Of a stretch of 54,774 nucleotides of DNA, positions 1-7,011 are shown piece by piece; positions within the stretch are counted from its first letter, which is position 1; the number at the start of each line of letters is the position of its first letter. Both the position numbers and the translations under genes were made by a program. This DNA comes from a virus, in IMG/VR virus record IMGVR_UViG_3300027896_002339, positions 1 through 54,774 of that record. One strand, given 5' to 3'. Under the pieces are notes generated by a model that saw only the letters and a list, made by a program, of their open reading frames with translations, did no database searches and had not been told where the DNA came from.

Positions 1-51
1 TTCATTCTAAAAGTTTCCTTTTAGAAGCTCAATATACTTTATAGTACGTTT
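1..51 (-). ncRNA. Group I intron in tRNA-Leu(UAA), 5' part only
   Basis: Reading the minus strand, the tRNA-Leu 5' half stops exactly after CTT (U34 of the UAA anticodon) and does not continue into a pairing 3' anticodon strand. Instead come a small hairpin (TACT-ATAA-AGTA), then ATTGAGC, then a 9-bp stem TTCTAAAAG/CTTTTAGAA closed by a GAAA tetraloop. This matches, from memory, the 5' end of cyanobacterial tRNA-Leu(UAA) group I introns: insertion after U34, a P1 in which exon CTT pairs with GAG (U.G at the splice site), the ATTGAGC block and P2. The catalytic core (P3-P9) and 3' exon lie beyond the left edge, so activity cannot be judged. Confidence 0.78.
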
Positions 52-85
52 AAGTCCCGTGCGTATGCCATTCCGCCACCGTGGC
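52..85 (-). tRNA. tRNA-Leu(UAA), 5' exon
   Basis: The minus strand from 85 reads a 7-nt acceptor strand (GCCACGG), TG at positions 8-9, a D-arm with GCG/CGC stem and the conserved GG in its loop, A26, a 5' anticodon strand CGGGA, then CTT. Standard numbering gives C32, U33 and U34, hence anticodon UAA and a leucine tRNA. No complement of CGGGA follows within the window, which fits an intron immediately after U34. The 3' half would lie left of base 1. It is transcribed in the same direction as the accessory genes at 102-6830. Confidence 0.85.
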
Positions 86-101
86 AATTTGAGTCTTTCT
101 A

Positions 102-719
102 TTATTTATTCTTCTTTTGGTTTTTTCCTATCGCAGGACATGTTCCAGGAACCATACATTTATAGTATTGGTGCCCAACTTTCCCAGTAAAGGATTTGCA
201 CTTTCTGCATTCTTTCTTTATCTTGACTTTCTTCTTAGCTTCCTCTACAACTATAGGAGTTCCATGAAGAATACAATCAATGGAAATAATTCTCATTCCA
301 CTTCCAAAGTTATCATAGTTATCCATTTTAGGACAAGTACAATGAGGAGCCTGATACCACCATGTATGGAACTTAGCATCTTTTGAGAACTTCCAAGCTT
401 TTTGCATAGCAAATTCAAGCTTTTCAAGCTTCTTTACATATGGATGAAGTTCTTCTCTTGTTGAGAGCTTCTCCATCTTTTCAAACATCTGCAATCTTTT
501 GATGTGAAGTTTTCTCAGAACCTTTATAGCTCTTACTCCTATCCCTTGCTGTAAGATAAGACCCGGATTTAGAGCCATTTCTATTTTACCATTATATTCA
601 ATAGTTATTAAATCTTTGAATTCTTTCCATGTTTTACCAATATCTGATTTAGGATCCCAGTTAACTCTGGTACCATCAAACTTTTTTGCTGAATCTTTTA
701 GCAACTTTAATACGTTCAT
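102..719 (-). CDS. Hypothetical protein with Cys-rich C-terminal half
   Basis: 205 residues, not recognised as a named family. The N-terminal two thirds is Lys-rich and mostly helical. Around residues 120-150 there is a compact motif WWYQAPHCTCPKMDN followed by ISIDCILHG. Further Cys pairs (CRKC, then KCMVPGTC) lie near the end, before a basic tail. The clustered Cys/His residues suggest one or two zinc sites. The start is ATG with AAAAGG 6 bases upstream and overlaps the stop of the FliW-like gene (ATGA), so the two are probably translated together. It is the last gene before the split tRNA-Leu. Confidence 0.7.
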   Translation of the reverse strand: MNVLKLLKDSAKKFDGTRVNWDPKSDIGKTWKEFKDLITIEYNGKIEMALNPGLILQQGIGVRAIKVLRKLHIKRLQMFEKMEKLSTREELHPYVKKLEKLEFAMQKAWKFSKDAKFHTWWYQAPHCTCPKMDNYDNFGSGMRIISIDCILHGTPIVVEEAKKKVKIKKECRKCKSFTGKVGHQYYKCMVPGTCPAIGKNQKKNK

Positions 720-1162
720 GTTTTCCTTTTCGTTATCTTGAAATTGATTAGTTCTTGCAAACCTCTTATTTTTAAAGTATCAAATTTAAATCGTATATTT
801 TCCCATTTCTGTTTCATGACATATTGGAATCCAATCTTACTCTTAGTATCTAGTACTATTGGAGCAGCAAGGTTAGCAGATACATCATCAGAAGTACCAA
901 TAGAAACTATGCATATCACTGCTATATCTTTCTCATCAGTATTCTTAAGAAATTCTTTCCAGTCATCATTTAATATTATTGAATAGTCAGGTTCAATTAA
1001 TATTGGATCAACACATATAAATGCATATCCTTTTGATACCATACCAATTACATCGCCACCAACACTAGCAAAATTTGAAATTCCATATTCTCTTACATCT
1101 TCAAATCCCATTATTCCAATTGGAAAATTATATGTTCCTGATAGATGATTGATATCAATCAC
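716..1162 (-). CDS. fliW: FliW-like flagellar assembly factor / CsrA antagonist homologue
   Basis: 148 residues, the usual FliW size. Family hallmarks appear in order: GIMGFEDV near residue 17 (family: IPGFE), AFICVDPILIEPDY in the middle (family: AFVVxxPxxxxxDY), IAVICIVSIG, and SANLAAPIVLDTKSKIGFQ near 113-131 (family: TANLxAPxxINxxxxxGxQ). In bacteria FliW binds flagellin and also binds and inhibits the RNA-binding regulator CsrA. A phage copy could release CsrA-repressed host mRNAs or affect motility; that part is inference. The start is GTG, with AAAGGAG 7 bases upstream. The stop overlaps the next gene by ATGA. No CsrA gene is visible in the window. Confidence 0.83.
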   Translation of the reverse strand: MIDINHLSGTYNFPIGIMGFEDVREYGISNFASVGGDVIGMVSKGYAFICVDPILIEPDYSIILNDDWKEFLKNTDEKDIAVICIVSIGTSDDVSANLAAPIVLDTKSKIGFQYVMKQKWENIRFKFDTLKIRGLQELINFKITKRKT

Positions 1163-1180
1163 AACTCAACTCCTTTAAAA

Positions 1181-1381
1181 CTATTTCTTATTGATTACCT
1201 GATTCCATTGATTAGTAGCTTGTTCACCAAATTGTTTGATCTGTTCAAGTTTAACTTGACATTCAAGCTGTTTAGTTTTCTGTCTGCTACTATCTTCAAT
1301 ACTATCACAAATAAGACCCACCACAACCACAACTGCAACGATAATCAATATTATTGCTACTGGATGTTTAAAACCTCTCAT
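1181..1381 (-). CDS. Small single-pass membrane protein
   Basis: 66 residues. A short basic N-terminus (MRGFKHP) is followed by one strongly hydrophobic segment at about residues 8-25, rich in V and I, and then by a polar tail rich in Gln/Lys likely to form a helix on the other face of the membrane. There is no lipobox. The single N-terminal anchor with a helical tail is the shape of an inner-membrane spanin, but no outer spanin partner is nested or adjacent, so that identity is not claimed. The start has GGAG 7 bases upstream and overlaps the stop of the preceding gene. Confidence 0.6.
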   Translation of the reverse strand: MRGFKHPVAIILIIVAVVVVVGLICDSIEDSSRQKTKQLECQVKLEQIKQFGEQATNQWNQVINKK

Positions 1382-1626
1382 ATATAATCTCCTACGTCTT
1401 GTGGTATATGTTTCATACTTTTCAGTTCATCCATTGGGATACCCCAGTCATTATCATGTTTTACAGCTCGATCGAAATGCAATCTACCAATTTCTTCACA
1501 CTTCTCTCTGTTTGTGAATCTACCCCACTGCCATCCATCTTTATGTAAAGTATACCTGTAATGAAGTCCATCAACTGGACAATTAAATTCTATTACATTA
1601 AACTCGTATTTTATCTCTTCTGGCAT
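1378..1626 (-). CDS. Hypothetical protein
   Basis: 82 residues, unrecognised. It is rich in aromatic and acidic residues (YRYTLHKDGWQWGRF near 23-38, then DNDWGIP). It has one Cys in the first third and one near residue 43, and no membrane segment. It starts one base from the stop of the 59-residue gene upstream and overlaps the start of the small membrane protein gene downstream, so it belongs to the same accessory operon. No function is proposed. Confidence 0.6.
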   Translation of the reverse strand: MPEEIKYEFNVIEFNCPVDGLHYRYTLHKDGWQWGRFTNREKCEEIGRLHFDRAVKHDNDWGIPMDELKSMKHIPQDVGDYI

Positions 1627-1805
1627 TATCGATTCTTCCTGTGTTCTCTTTTCTTTGCATACTTGTTTTTCTTTGCATCTTGTACATTTGCAGGAATATT
1701 CATTTCCTTAGCAATATTTTTAAAGTTCAGATACAGTAGTTCATTTCCCACACCACGATCTACCTTCATTACATCACTGACATATTCTGAAACAATATTA
1801 TTCAT
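1626..1805 (-). CDS. Small basic hypothetical protein
   Basis: 59 residues from the ATG at 1805. This start is chosen over an upstream in-frame codon because AGGAG lies 5 bases before it and it follows directly after the deformylase stop, whereas the longer frame would overlap that gene by about 80 bases. The protein has an acidic-neutral N-terminal half and a very basic end (KKNKYAKKREHRKNR), so nucleic-acid binding is possible. Family unknown. Confidence 0.6.
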   Translation of the reverse strand: MNNIVSEYVSDVMKVDRGVGNELLYLNFKNIAKEMNIPANVQDAKKNKYAKKREHRKNR

Positions 1806-1806
1806 G

Positions 1807-2358
1807 TTACTCCTTTGCTCCACAGCATTTTTTATACTTCTTTCCACTCTTACAAGGACACGGTTCGTTTCTACCAATCTTATCATTTGACTTTATAGGA
1901 ACACATTCAATTTTTCTATCATGAAAAACAATACCATTATGATGATCTATTTCATGTTGAACAGCGATTGCTGTGATATCTTTCTGAGGATCATCAGTAT
2001 GGAAATATTGCCTTTCAATTCTAAAATTGTTATCTTCTATTACATGGTTGTCTATGACAACATCGTAATATCTTTCTGTATTACAATATTGTTCAGGGAA
2101 AGATAAACAACCTTCACCCACGAAAGTAAATTTATTTGATAACTCTACTATCTTGGGATTGATTAAAATGAATGTTCCAGCTTTCGTTGTAATTACAGAA
2201 ACTTGTTCTGGATATCCAATTTGAATAGCTGAAAGACCAATCGCAGTATCATGTTTCTTTATTTCTGCAAGAAGCAATGAAACAGTATTTCGTGCATCGC
2301 CAACATTAGTAACTGGTTCAGATTTTACTTTCAACGCGTTTACATCTGTCACTATCAT
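1807..2358 (-). CDS. def: Peptide deformylase with C-terminal SEC-C zinc motif
   Basis: 183 residues. All three deformylase motifs are present: IGLSAIQ (residues 40-46), EGCLSFP (82-88, metal ligand Cys84) and HEIDH (135-139, ligands His135 and His139, catalytic Glu136). The enzyme removes the formyl group from nascent N-terminal fMet. Deformylase genes are known in marine and jumbo phages. Unusual here is the tail at 160-180, [20 protein letters not shown], a complete SEC-C zinc motif (Cys167, 169, 178, 179). In SecA, that motif contacts SecB and ribosomes, so it may dock the enzyme near the exit tunnel; this is inference. Motif 1 has Ser in place of the usual Ala. Confidence 0.92.
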   Translation of the reverse strand: MIVTDVNALKVKSEPVTNVGDARNTVSLLLAEIKKHDTAIGLSAIQIGYPEQVSVITTKAGTFILINPKIVELSNKFTFVGEGCLSFPEQYCNTERYYDVVIDNHVIEDNNFRIERQYFHTDDPQKDITAIAVQHEIDHHNGIVFHDRKIECVPIKSNDKIGRNEPCPCKSGKKYKKCCGAKE

Positions 2359-2780
2359 ATTATGTTTCTTTTCTTTGCTAGTTCATATGCAAGAACATAT
2401 GTTGATTGATTAGAATTTCGTTCATAGAATTGCCACGATATAAAAAATAATTTACTAACTATATAAACAATAAATAAATTTAATTCTTTAGCTTTATTTA
2501 TTGCCCACATTTGAGCGAACAATTCTCTTTCGACTCGATCATTGTAATAATCAGTTAGATCATGAAGATGACCCATTTCATGAAGCAATAAACATTTCTG
2601 TTTAATATTGCCTATTTTTGACCAGTATTCTTTATTTAGATAAATAGTTTTATTAGGTGCCATCCATGCACCGAAGTCATTCAAGCGAGACCACTCACTA
2701 CTTTTAGGATCGTAAAAAATAAACGGGTGTTCAGACCCATTTATTTTACGAATAAAAGTTTTGACTTGGTCCGCATTCAT
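2355..2780 (-). CDS. Small zincin-like metalloprotease (HEMGH)
   Basis: 141 residues. [11 protein letters not shown] at about 64-74 is a textbook HExxH zinc site, and an [10 protein letters not shown] stretch about 12 residues on can supply the third Glu ligand, as in ImmA/IrrE-type or SprT-like peptidases. It has no signal peptide, but a hydrophobic patch near 101-117. Start ATG at 2780; the stop overlaps the deformylase start by ATGA. Substrate unknown. A role in cleaving a host regulator or a phage protein would be a guess. Confidence 0.7.
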   Translation of the reverse strand: MNADQVKTFIRKINGSEHPFIFYDPKSSEWSRLNDFGAWMAPNKTIYLNKEYWSKIGNIKQKCLLLHEMGHLHDLTDYYNDRVERELFAQMWAINKAKELNLFIVYIVSKLFFISWQFYERNSNQSTYVLAYELAKKRNII

Positions 2781-2782
2781 TT

Positions 2783-3004
2783 TTATATTAGTTTAGTACA
2801 ATCCGAACATTCAAATTTAATAAACTTTTCATTAACCATGCGTCTTTTATCTGCAGGTATTTCATAAAAAGGAACAACAACATTATTCTCATCGATAACT
2901 ACTTTCCTAATTTTCTTAGGAACTAGATCTTTGTTTTCTTTATCTGGTCCTTCGTTATATTTAAACTGCTTTTTACATTTATGACATTGTACTTCTTCCT
3001 TCAT
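2783..3004 (-). CDS. Zinc-ribbon protein
   Basis: 73 residues with CHKC at 7-10 and CSDC near 66-69, the spacing of a zinc ribbon whose two knuckles are joined by a charged linker. The middle is Lys/Asp/Glu-rich. Such small ribbons often modify transcription or bind nucleic acid, but nothing here is specific. The start overlaps the stop of the next upstream gene, and it ends 2 bases before the zincin start. Confidence 0.65.
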   Translation of the reverse strand: MKEEVQCHKCKKQFKYNEGPDKENKDLVPKKIRKVVIDENNVVVPFYEIPADKRRMVNEKFIKFECSDCTKLI

Positions 3005-3183
3005 GATTTAATCTCCTTTTTATTTATTCCCTTTGGCGATATTCTTTTCCAAGTACTAAACAATCTTCTACCTTCAGCCATTGAAACTATTAGATTCTCT
3101 TTTAGCATTCTTGATACACAATCTTCTTCGCTATTGGATGTATCGATTATATCTTTCATAGCTTTAATTTTTGGGTTGATCAT
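3001..3183 (-). CDS. Small hypothetical protein
   Basis: 60 residues from ATG 3183, with AAAGG 7 bases upstream. A longer in-frame reading begins at TTG 3207 but would overlap the upstream gene and lacks a ribosome site. The product is helical and basic (ending in INKKEIKS), with one Cys and no recognised motif. Confidence 0.55.
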   Translation of the reverse strand: MINPKIKAMKDIIDTSNSEEDCVSRMLKENLIVSMAEGRRLFSTWKRISPKGINKKEIKS

Positions 3184-3185
3184 AA

Positions 3186-3368
3186 CTATGCCTTTGGTAT
3201 GAAACAACGATCAATTTGTTTGAACTTGACTTCATAGATATTATATGAAGGATATATATTTGACACTTGAACATGACTCAGCTTTTCTTTCAGTTCTGCT
3301 AACGTCTTTCCTGTGGCAACGACACTATCTTCATACGTCCCAACAAACGGCTCCAATTTAAATTCCAT
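3186..3368 (-). CDS. Small hypothetical protein
   Basis: 60 residues from ATG 3368, chosen because AAGGAG lies 7 bases before it. Upstream in-frame codons would run into the membrane-protein gene. The sequence has a beta-rich start (MEFKLEPFVGTYEDSVVA), a helix (TLAELKEKLSHV) and a beta-rich end, so a small compact alpha/beta fold is likely. Family unknown. Confidence 0.55.
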   Translation of the reverse strand: MEFKLEPFVGTYEDSVVATGKTLAELKEKLSHVQVSNIYPSYNIYEVKFKQIDRCFIPKA

Positions 3369-3379
3369 ACTTAATCTCC

Positions 3380-3619
3380 TTATATTTTTGTAGCTAACCA
3401 TACTCCAATTACACAACCAAACGTGCAACCTATACTATATATTATTCTATTTTTCCAATTGCTTATCGCAAGCTTTGTTACTACAAAACTATACACTAAG
3501 TTAGTCATAAAGCATGATACAATTATACCAGGATAATGTGCTCTACTGGTGTAGTAAACATTTGCTGATAAGAATAGTAATTGAAAGAACCCTATTATGA
3601 AAAGCATTGTATCTTTCAT
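3380..3619 (-). CDS. Small multi-pass membrane protein
   Basis: 79 residues, with three hydrophobic stretches at about 4-22, 30-50 and 57-76 separated by short polar turns, so probably three membrane helices. It has three Cys and no lipobox. The gene overlaps the Nudix stop by 4 bases. It could act in superinfection exclusion or as a holin-type protein, but nothing specific supports either. Confidence 0.6.
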   Translation of the reverse strand: MKDTMLFIIGFFQLLFLSANVYYTSRAHYPGIIVSCFMTNLVYSFVVTKLAISNWKNRIIYSIGCTFGCVIGVWLATKI

Positions 3620-4122
3620 TTTATTAGTTGCACCGAAGGAATGTTCAGTATCCCTTTCTGAAGATAGATATAGAACCTTGTCATATCTGATAGATCTATC
3701 GGGTTATGTGTTTCTAATTCCTCAATTGATTTCCATTCCATGTTCGAATGTTTATGTGGTTCTGCATTAGTAGGAATTCCTGCATATTCATAGACATCAA
3801 ATAGATAACTTTCAATATATGTTTTTATTCCTTGCCCTCTATCGTAGGTTTTTGCGAACATTCCCAGTGTTGTCAAACCAACAGAGTCGATATTGATTTC
3901 TTCTTTAAGTTCAATTCTCAAACCTAACTTGATTGTATGCATATCACCATGTGCACATTTACCAACAGGGATAGTCCAAAATTGATATTTCTTATGGAAG
4001 AATACTAATATCAAATTATGATTTTCATGGTGATGTACTACGGCACCAACTCCGATATGATCCTTAATATCTTCAGCTGTAACTAACGGATTGCTGCTAG
4101 CGTAATGAATAGAAGAATTCAC
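3616..4122 (-). CDS. Nudix hydrolase-like protein
   Basis: 168 residues. GVGAVVHHHENHNLILVFF, then FWTIPVGKCAHGD and IELKEEINI, follow the Nudix pattern: a beta sheet leading to the GX5EX7REUXEEXGU box. The box is degenerate, with Asp for the first Glu, about two extra residues before the core and Ile where Arg is expected, but the EE metal pair is kept. Nudix enzymes hydrolyse nucleoside diphosphates linked to another group. The altered box means the substrate or even activity is uncertain. The start is GTG, with GGGAGG 7 bases upstream. Confidence 0.78.
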   Translation of the reverse strand: MNSSIHYASSNPLVTAEDIKDHIGVGAVVHHHENHNLILVFFHKKYQFWTIPVGKCAHGDMHTIKLGLRIELKEEINIDSVGLTTLGMFAKTYDRGQGIKTYIESYLFDVYEYAGIPTNAEPHKHSNMEWKSIEELETHNPIDLSDMTRFYIYLQKGILNIPSVQLIK

Positions 4123-4495
4123 TAAATACCCTCCCTATTTTTTCAAAGAACGTTTCAGTACGAAGTAATGATTTATCATAAACTGGATCATCAGAATTGA
4201 ATGGAGGATCATCGTTATAATAACTATAAACTCTAGGTGCCTTCTCAATATTCTCTCTTTTGTTGATAGTTTTCTTGTATCCAACCGACTTTTCAGAAAG
4301 TGTAGAAACAAAAACTGTTATAGATTTTGCTACCGCACCAACTTTAATCTCCAGGTGAATAGGTATTATTTGTAATGATCCATTATCTGAATAATGGAAT
4401 AATTTTATTACCTGTTCTCCAAGAGGCGAGCACGGGTCTATGGTATGACATTTTGTTTTCCCATTTATTACACTGGGATATTTAATAGTGATCAA
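4097..4495 (-). CDS. Hypothetical protein, start uncertain
   Basis: About 132 residues from a TTG at 4495 with AAAGGA 8 bases upstream. The reading frame stays open to 4543 but has no ATG, and the upstream part lacks a ribosome site. The first half is beta-rich (ITIKYPSVINGKTKCHTIDP), the last third is acidic and aromatic (YSYYNDDPPFNSDDPVYD), and the end is helical. It overlaps the Nudix gene start by 26 bases. Not recognised. Confidence 0.5.
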   Translation of the reverse strand: MITIKYPSVINGKTKCHTIDPCSPLGEQVIKLFHYSDNGSLQIIPIHLEIKVGAVAKSITVFVSTLSEKSVGYKKTINKRENIEKAPRVYSYYNDDPPFNSDDPVYDKSLLRTETFFEKIGRVFSEFFYSLR

Positions 4496-4573
4496 ATTCA
4501 AATTCCTTTCTGCTTTTAAATTGCTGATCAAACTGTTATTCAATAATAAATATATATAGAAATCGTTCGGGTT

Positions 4574-4741
4574 TTAAGGTTTCATAATTTTCTTAATTGC
4601 GTTGTTAATTTTGGATGAAAGCAATTGTTTTCTTCCACAAGTAGGACAGCCACCTCGTCTAGGAGTTTGAGGGATTAAAGTTGGAGTCCCGGTTCTTCTA
4701 GAATGTAACTGAATCTTAGTAAGAGCGTTTAGGTCTAACAT
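4574..4741 (-). CDS. Small Cys-containing basic protein
   Basis: 55 residues from ATG 4741 with GGAG 9 bases upstream. This start lies inside the last 26 bases of the metallophosphoesterase gene, suggesting coupling. The centre is RRGGCPTCGRKQ, a single zinc knuckle (CPTCG) in a basic Arg/Pro-rich context; the end is Lys-rich. A partner may supply other zinc ligands. Function unknown. Confidence 0.5.
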   Translation of the reverse strand: MLDLNALTKIQLHSRRTGTPTLIPQTPRRGGCPTCGRKQLLSSKINNAIKKIMKP

Positions 4742-6830
4742 TTTTAGGTACTCCAAAGAATTCAAATGACATCTTCGCTTTATACTCTGGTACGTTCCAA
4801 TTCTCTGGATTAACTGGAGCATATATTTTATTATTAATTCTGGTCTTGTTGTTAATAATACAAACATTACTTATGAATACTGTATCTTCAAATGTATTAA
4901 CAAGAGCTATACTATGAATCCATTTACTTGCATTGGTTTCATTGTATTGAAGATCTAGTTTACCTGTCAATCCAACTGTGTAACAATCGAATCTATGAGA
5001 AGGATAGTGACAGTGACCCATGATAGTATTTCTACCATACGTTCTAAATATCTTATCTAGTTTACTACCACCAGTTTGCCCGAACATAAACATATCACCA
5101 TGAACATAAGTGGCGTTACCAATCTTCTTCATCTGTTTCATATTGATTACTTCAATAGACTCATCAGCAATACCATTAATGAATTTGAAATCCAACAGCT
5201 CTTCAAATTGAGGAAACTTTAAATACATATCTTCGTAAAATCGTTCATGATTTCCTAGAAGTAATATTCTTCTCTTTGCCCAAGTTGTCATTCTTTTCAG
5301 AACAAAGTAATTGGTTGCTGATTCTTCTAGAAGACTCTTCTTAAGTCTCATACCACCTATCTGTTTAAAGATATGATGATTGATAGAAGTATTTCCACAG
5401 AGGTCTCCAAGATTTACATGGACGTGAGGTTTATAATCTCTACATATTTGCTCTTGAATATCCAGCACACTACTGTCATGTAGATCGCAATGGATGTCAC
5501 TATTGATAACAGTTTTTTCTTCTGGTTCAAGTATCTCCTTTTCGGTTATAATCTTATCGAAATAAGATGTGGTAAAACCTTTACTTGTTTTATGTATTCT
5601 GCATGATACGATTGAATAGTCACCTTTAGAATCAATATGAACAACCAGAATACCTTGTTGCCATGTCTTATATAGATGTTCCATTCTCCTGTATTTTTTA
5701 TAACCAACAGGGAATGTTTGCTTGACGGTTCTTCCATCAGTATAATCTTGCTGTTTTACAGTATACACTATATGGTTTTCACATAGGCAACCAGGACTTG
5801 CAATAACAGAGAATGTTCCTTCATCGCTGCATCTAGTATCTAATTCATGCCGATGAAGATTGCATACAGTACTTGATTCAAAATACTCTGGTGTTATAGA
5901 TCTTGATATTGGAGTTTGAACATAATCTTGAATTAGGTCTTGGTTTGTTATAGTTAGTTTGGTACCGAGAATAATTTCTTTTCTAACTATATCATGAAGA
6001 ATCTTATTCTTCGCTAGCGTCTTTAATTCTTCTTCTTTAGCTATAATAGTAAGATTTGTAAAGTCATTCCAGTTATAGTTTGAAGTGTCATCATCGTCCA
6101 AGAAATGCCCAACATGAATAACTTTCTTTGCTTTTAAATGCTTTGATAAGGTAGTGATTAATTTGAACACACCACTTCTTGTATGCTTTCCGTGCGTATC
6201 TCCGCAAATTATATAAGTTCCTTCACCTAATACTTTAGAACTAGGATAAGAAAATCCGATCTGTTCTAATTCGTATAGAGCTCGTTTCTTTAGTTCCGTA
6301 AACGATAGTGGTAAGGTTTTATTCTGCAAAATTACCCTGTTAAGAAACTCTTCTTTCGTTAACTCTTTTATTCTACTAATTTCGTGTCGTCCAAGCTCAA
6401 TGATACCTTTAACAAGGTTATCTGTAAATGCTGAATCAATAACTTCCTGTGTGATAGCAGTTTTTCTACCACCTTTCTTAATCAGTGTTTCTAATTCCTT
6501 TTCCCAGTCCGGATGTCTTTTAATCATACTAGCAATAGCGGGTAATGTTGTATTTAATTTAATTGCTATTTCTTTATATGGAACCCCAGCCTTTTTTAAA
6601 GTAAATAGTTGAATTAGATCTTTATCTTCCCAATAAGCTGTTCTATTTTTTGGTGGTTTACTTTTTCCCAAAAAATAATCCCAATTAACTCGATCATACT
6701 TGACGCGACAATCTTCCCCTTTAAGACCCTTAGAATCTATTTTTTCAGCTATCTGATTCCATGTCAATCCTAAATTTCTTAAATCATATAATGATTTTGT
6801 TAGTTCTGAATTCCATTTATAACGATTCAT
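4716..6830 (-). CDS. Tandem calcineurin-like metallophosphoesterase with N-terminal HTH repeats
   Basis: 704 residues. Residues 1-115 hold two Myb/HTH-like units (LTWNQIAEKI and VPYKEIAIKL in equivalent places). A first phosphoesterase-like domain has GDTHG (210-214) and GHFLD (241-245) but no clear GNHE. A second, canonical domain has SDIH (444-447), GDLCG (475-479), GNHE (526-529), HGD (577-579) and GHCH (605-608), the full metal-binding set. The first domain may be regulatory. The HTH repeats suggest that it works on or near DNA, perhaps as a phosphatase or nuclease at ends; this is inference. Its ATG has AGAGGT 5 bases upstream. It is the first gene of this minus-strand block. Confidence 0.85.
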   Translation of the reverse strand: MNRYKWNSELTKSLYDLRNLGLTWNQIAEKIDSKGLKGEDCRVKYDRVNWDYFLGKSKPPKNRTAYWEDKDLIQLFTLKKAGVPYKEIAIKLNTTLPAIASMIKRHPDWEKELETLIKKGGRKTAITQEVIDSAFTDNLVKGIIELGRHEISRIKELTKEEFLNRVILQNKTLPLSFTELKKRALYELEQIGFSYPSSKVLGEGTYIICGDTHGKHTRSGVFKLITTLSKHLKAKKVIHVGHFLDDDDTSNYNWNDFTNLTIIAKEEELKTLAKNKILHDIVRKEIILGTKLTITNQDLIQDYVQTPISRSITPEYFESSTVCNLHRHELDTRCSDEGTFSVIASPGCLCENHIVYTVKQQDYTDGRTVKQTFPVGYKKYRRMEHLYKTWQQGILVVHIDSKGDYSIVSCRIHKTSKGFTTSYFDKIITEKEILEPEEKTVINSDIHCDLHDSSVLDIQEQICRDYKPHVHVNLGDLCGNTSINHHIFKQIGGMRLKKSLLEESATNYFVLKRMTTWAKRRILLLGNHERFYEDMYLKFPQFEELLDFKFINGIADESIEVINMKQMKKIGNATYVHGDMFMFGQTGGSKLDKIFRTYGRNTIMGHCHYPSHRFDCYTVGLTGKLDLQYNETNASKWIHSIALVNTFEDTVFISNVCIINNKTRINNKIYAPVNPENWNVPEYKAKMSFEFFGVPKNVRPKRSY

Positions 6831-6996
6831 GATACCTCTTATTTAAATTAGATAGGGAGTAATTCTTAATAGATAGCGAATTGAATGTATATCATATTGT
6901 ATCTGAAGAAATTAAATACCTTCTACCTTTAATATTTATTCCAAATAAAAGGGAAATACTTCATAATCAAATATAGTTTTGAAACCTTAGAATATA

Positions 6997-7005
6997 GAAC
7001 AAAAT
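6997..7005 (+). promoter_or_regulatory. GAACAAAWW motif
   Basis: GAACAAAAT, 7 bases before the nucleotidase start. It lies in the 181-bp divergent gap between 6830 and 7012, where no other regulatory signal is clear. No Shine-Dalgarno sequence is visible for the downstream gene. Confidence 0.35.
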
Positions 7006-7011
7006 AATGAT

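Noticed and set aside
1-101. Ordinary complete tRNA gene
   Set aside because: Only the 5' half is present and the anticodon strand has no partner; the following structure fits an intron instead.
1181-1381. Inner-membrane spanin
   Set aside because: Topology fits, but there is no nested or adjacent outer-spanin lipoprotein and no endolysin nearby.
3184-3207. Longer version of the 60-residue gene starting at 3207
   Set aside because: Start codon would be TTG without a ribosome site and overlaps the upstream gene; ATG 3183 has AAAGG at good spacing.
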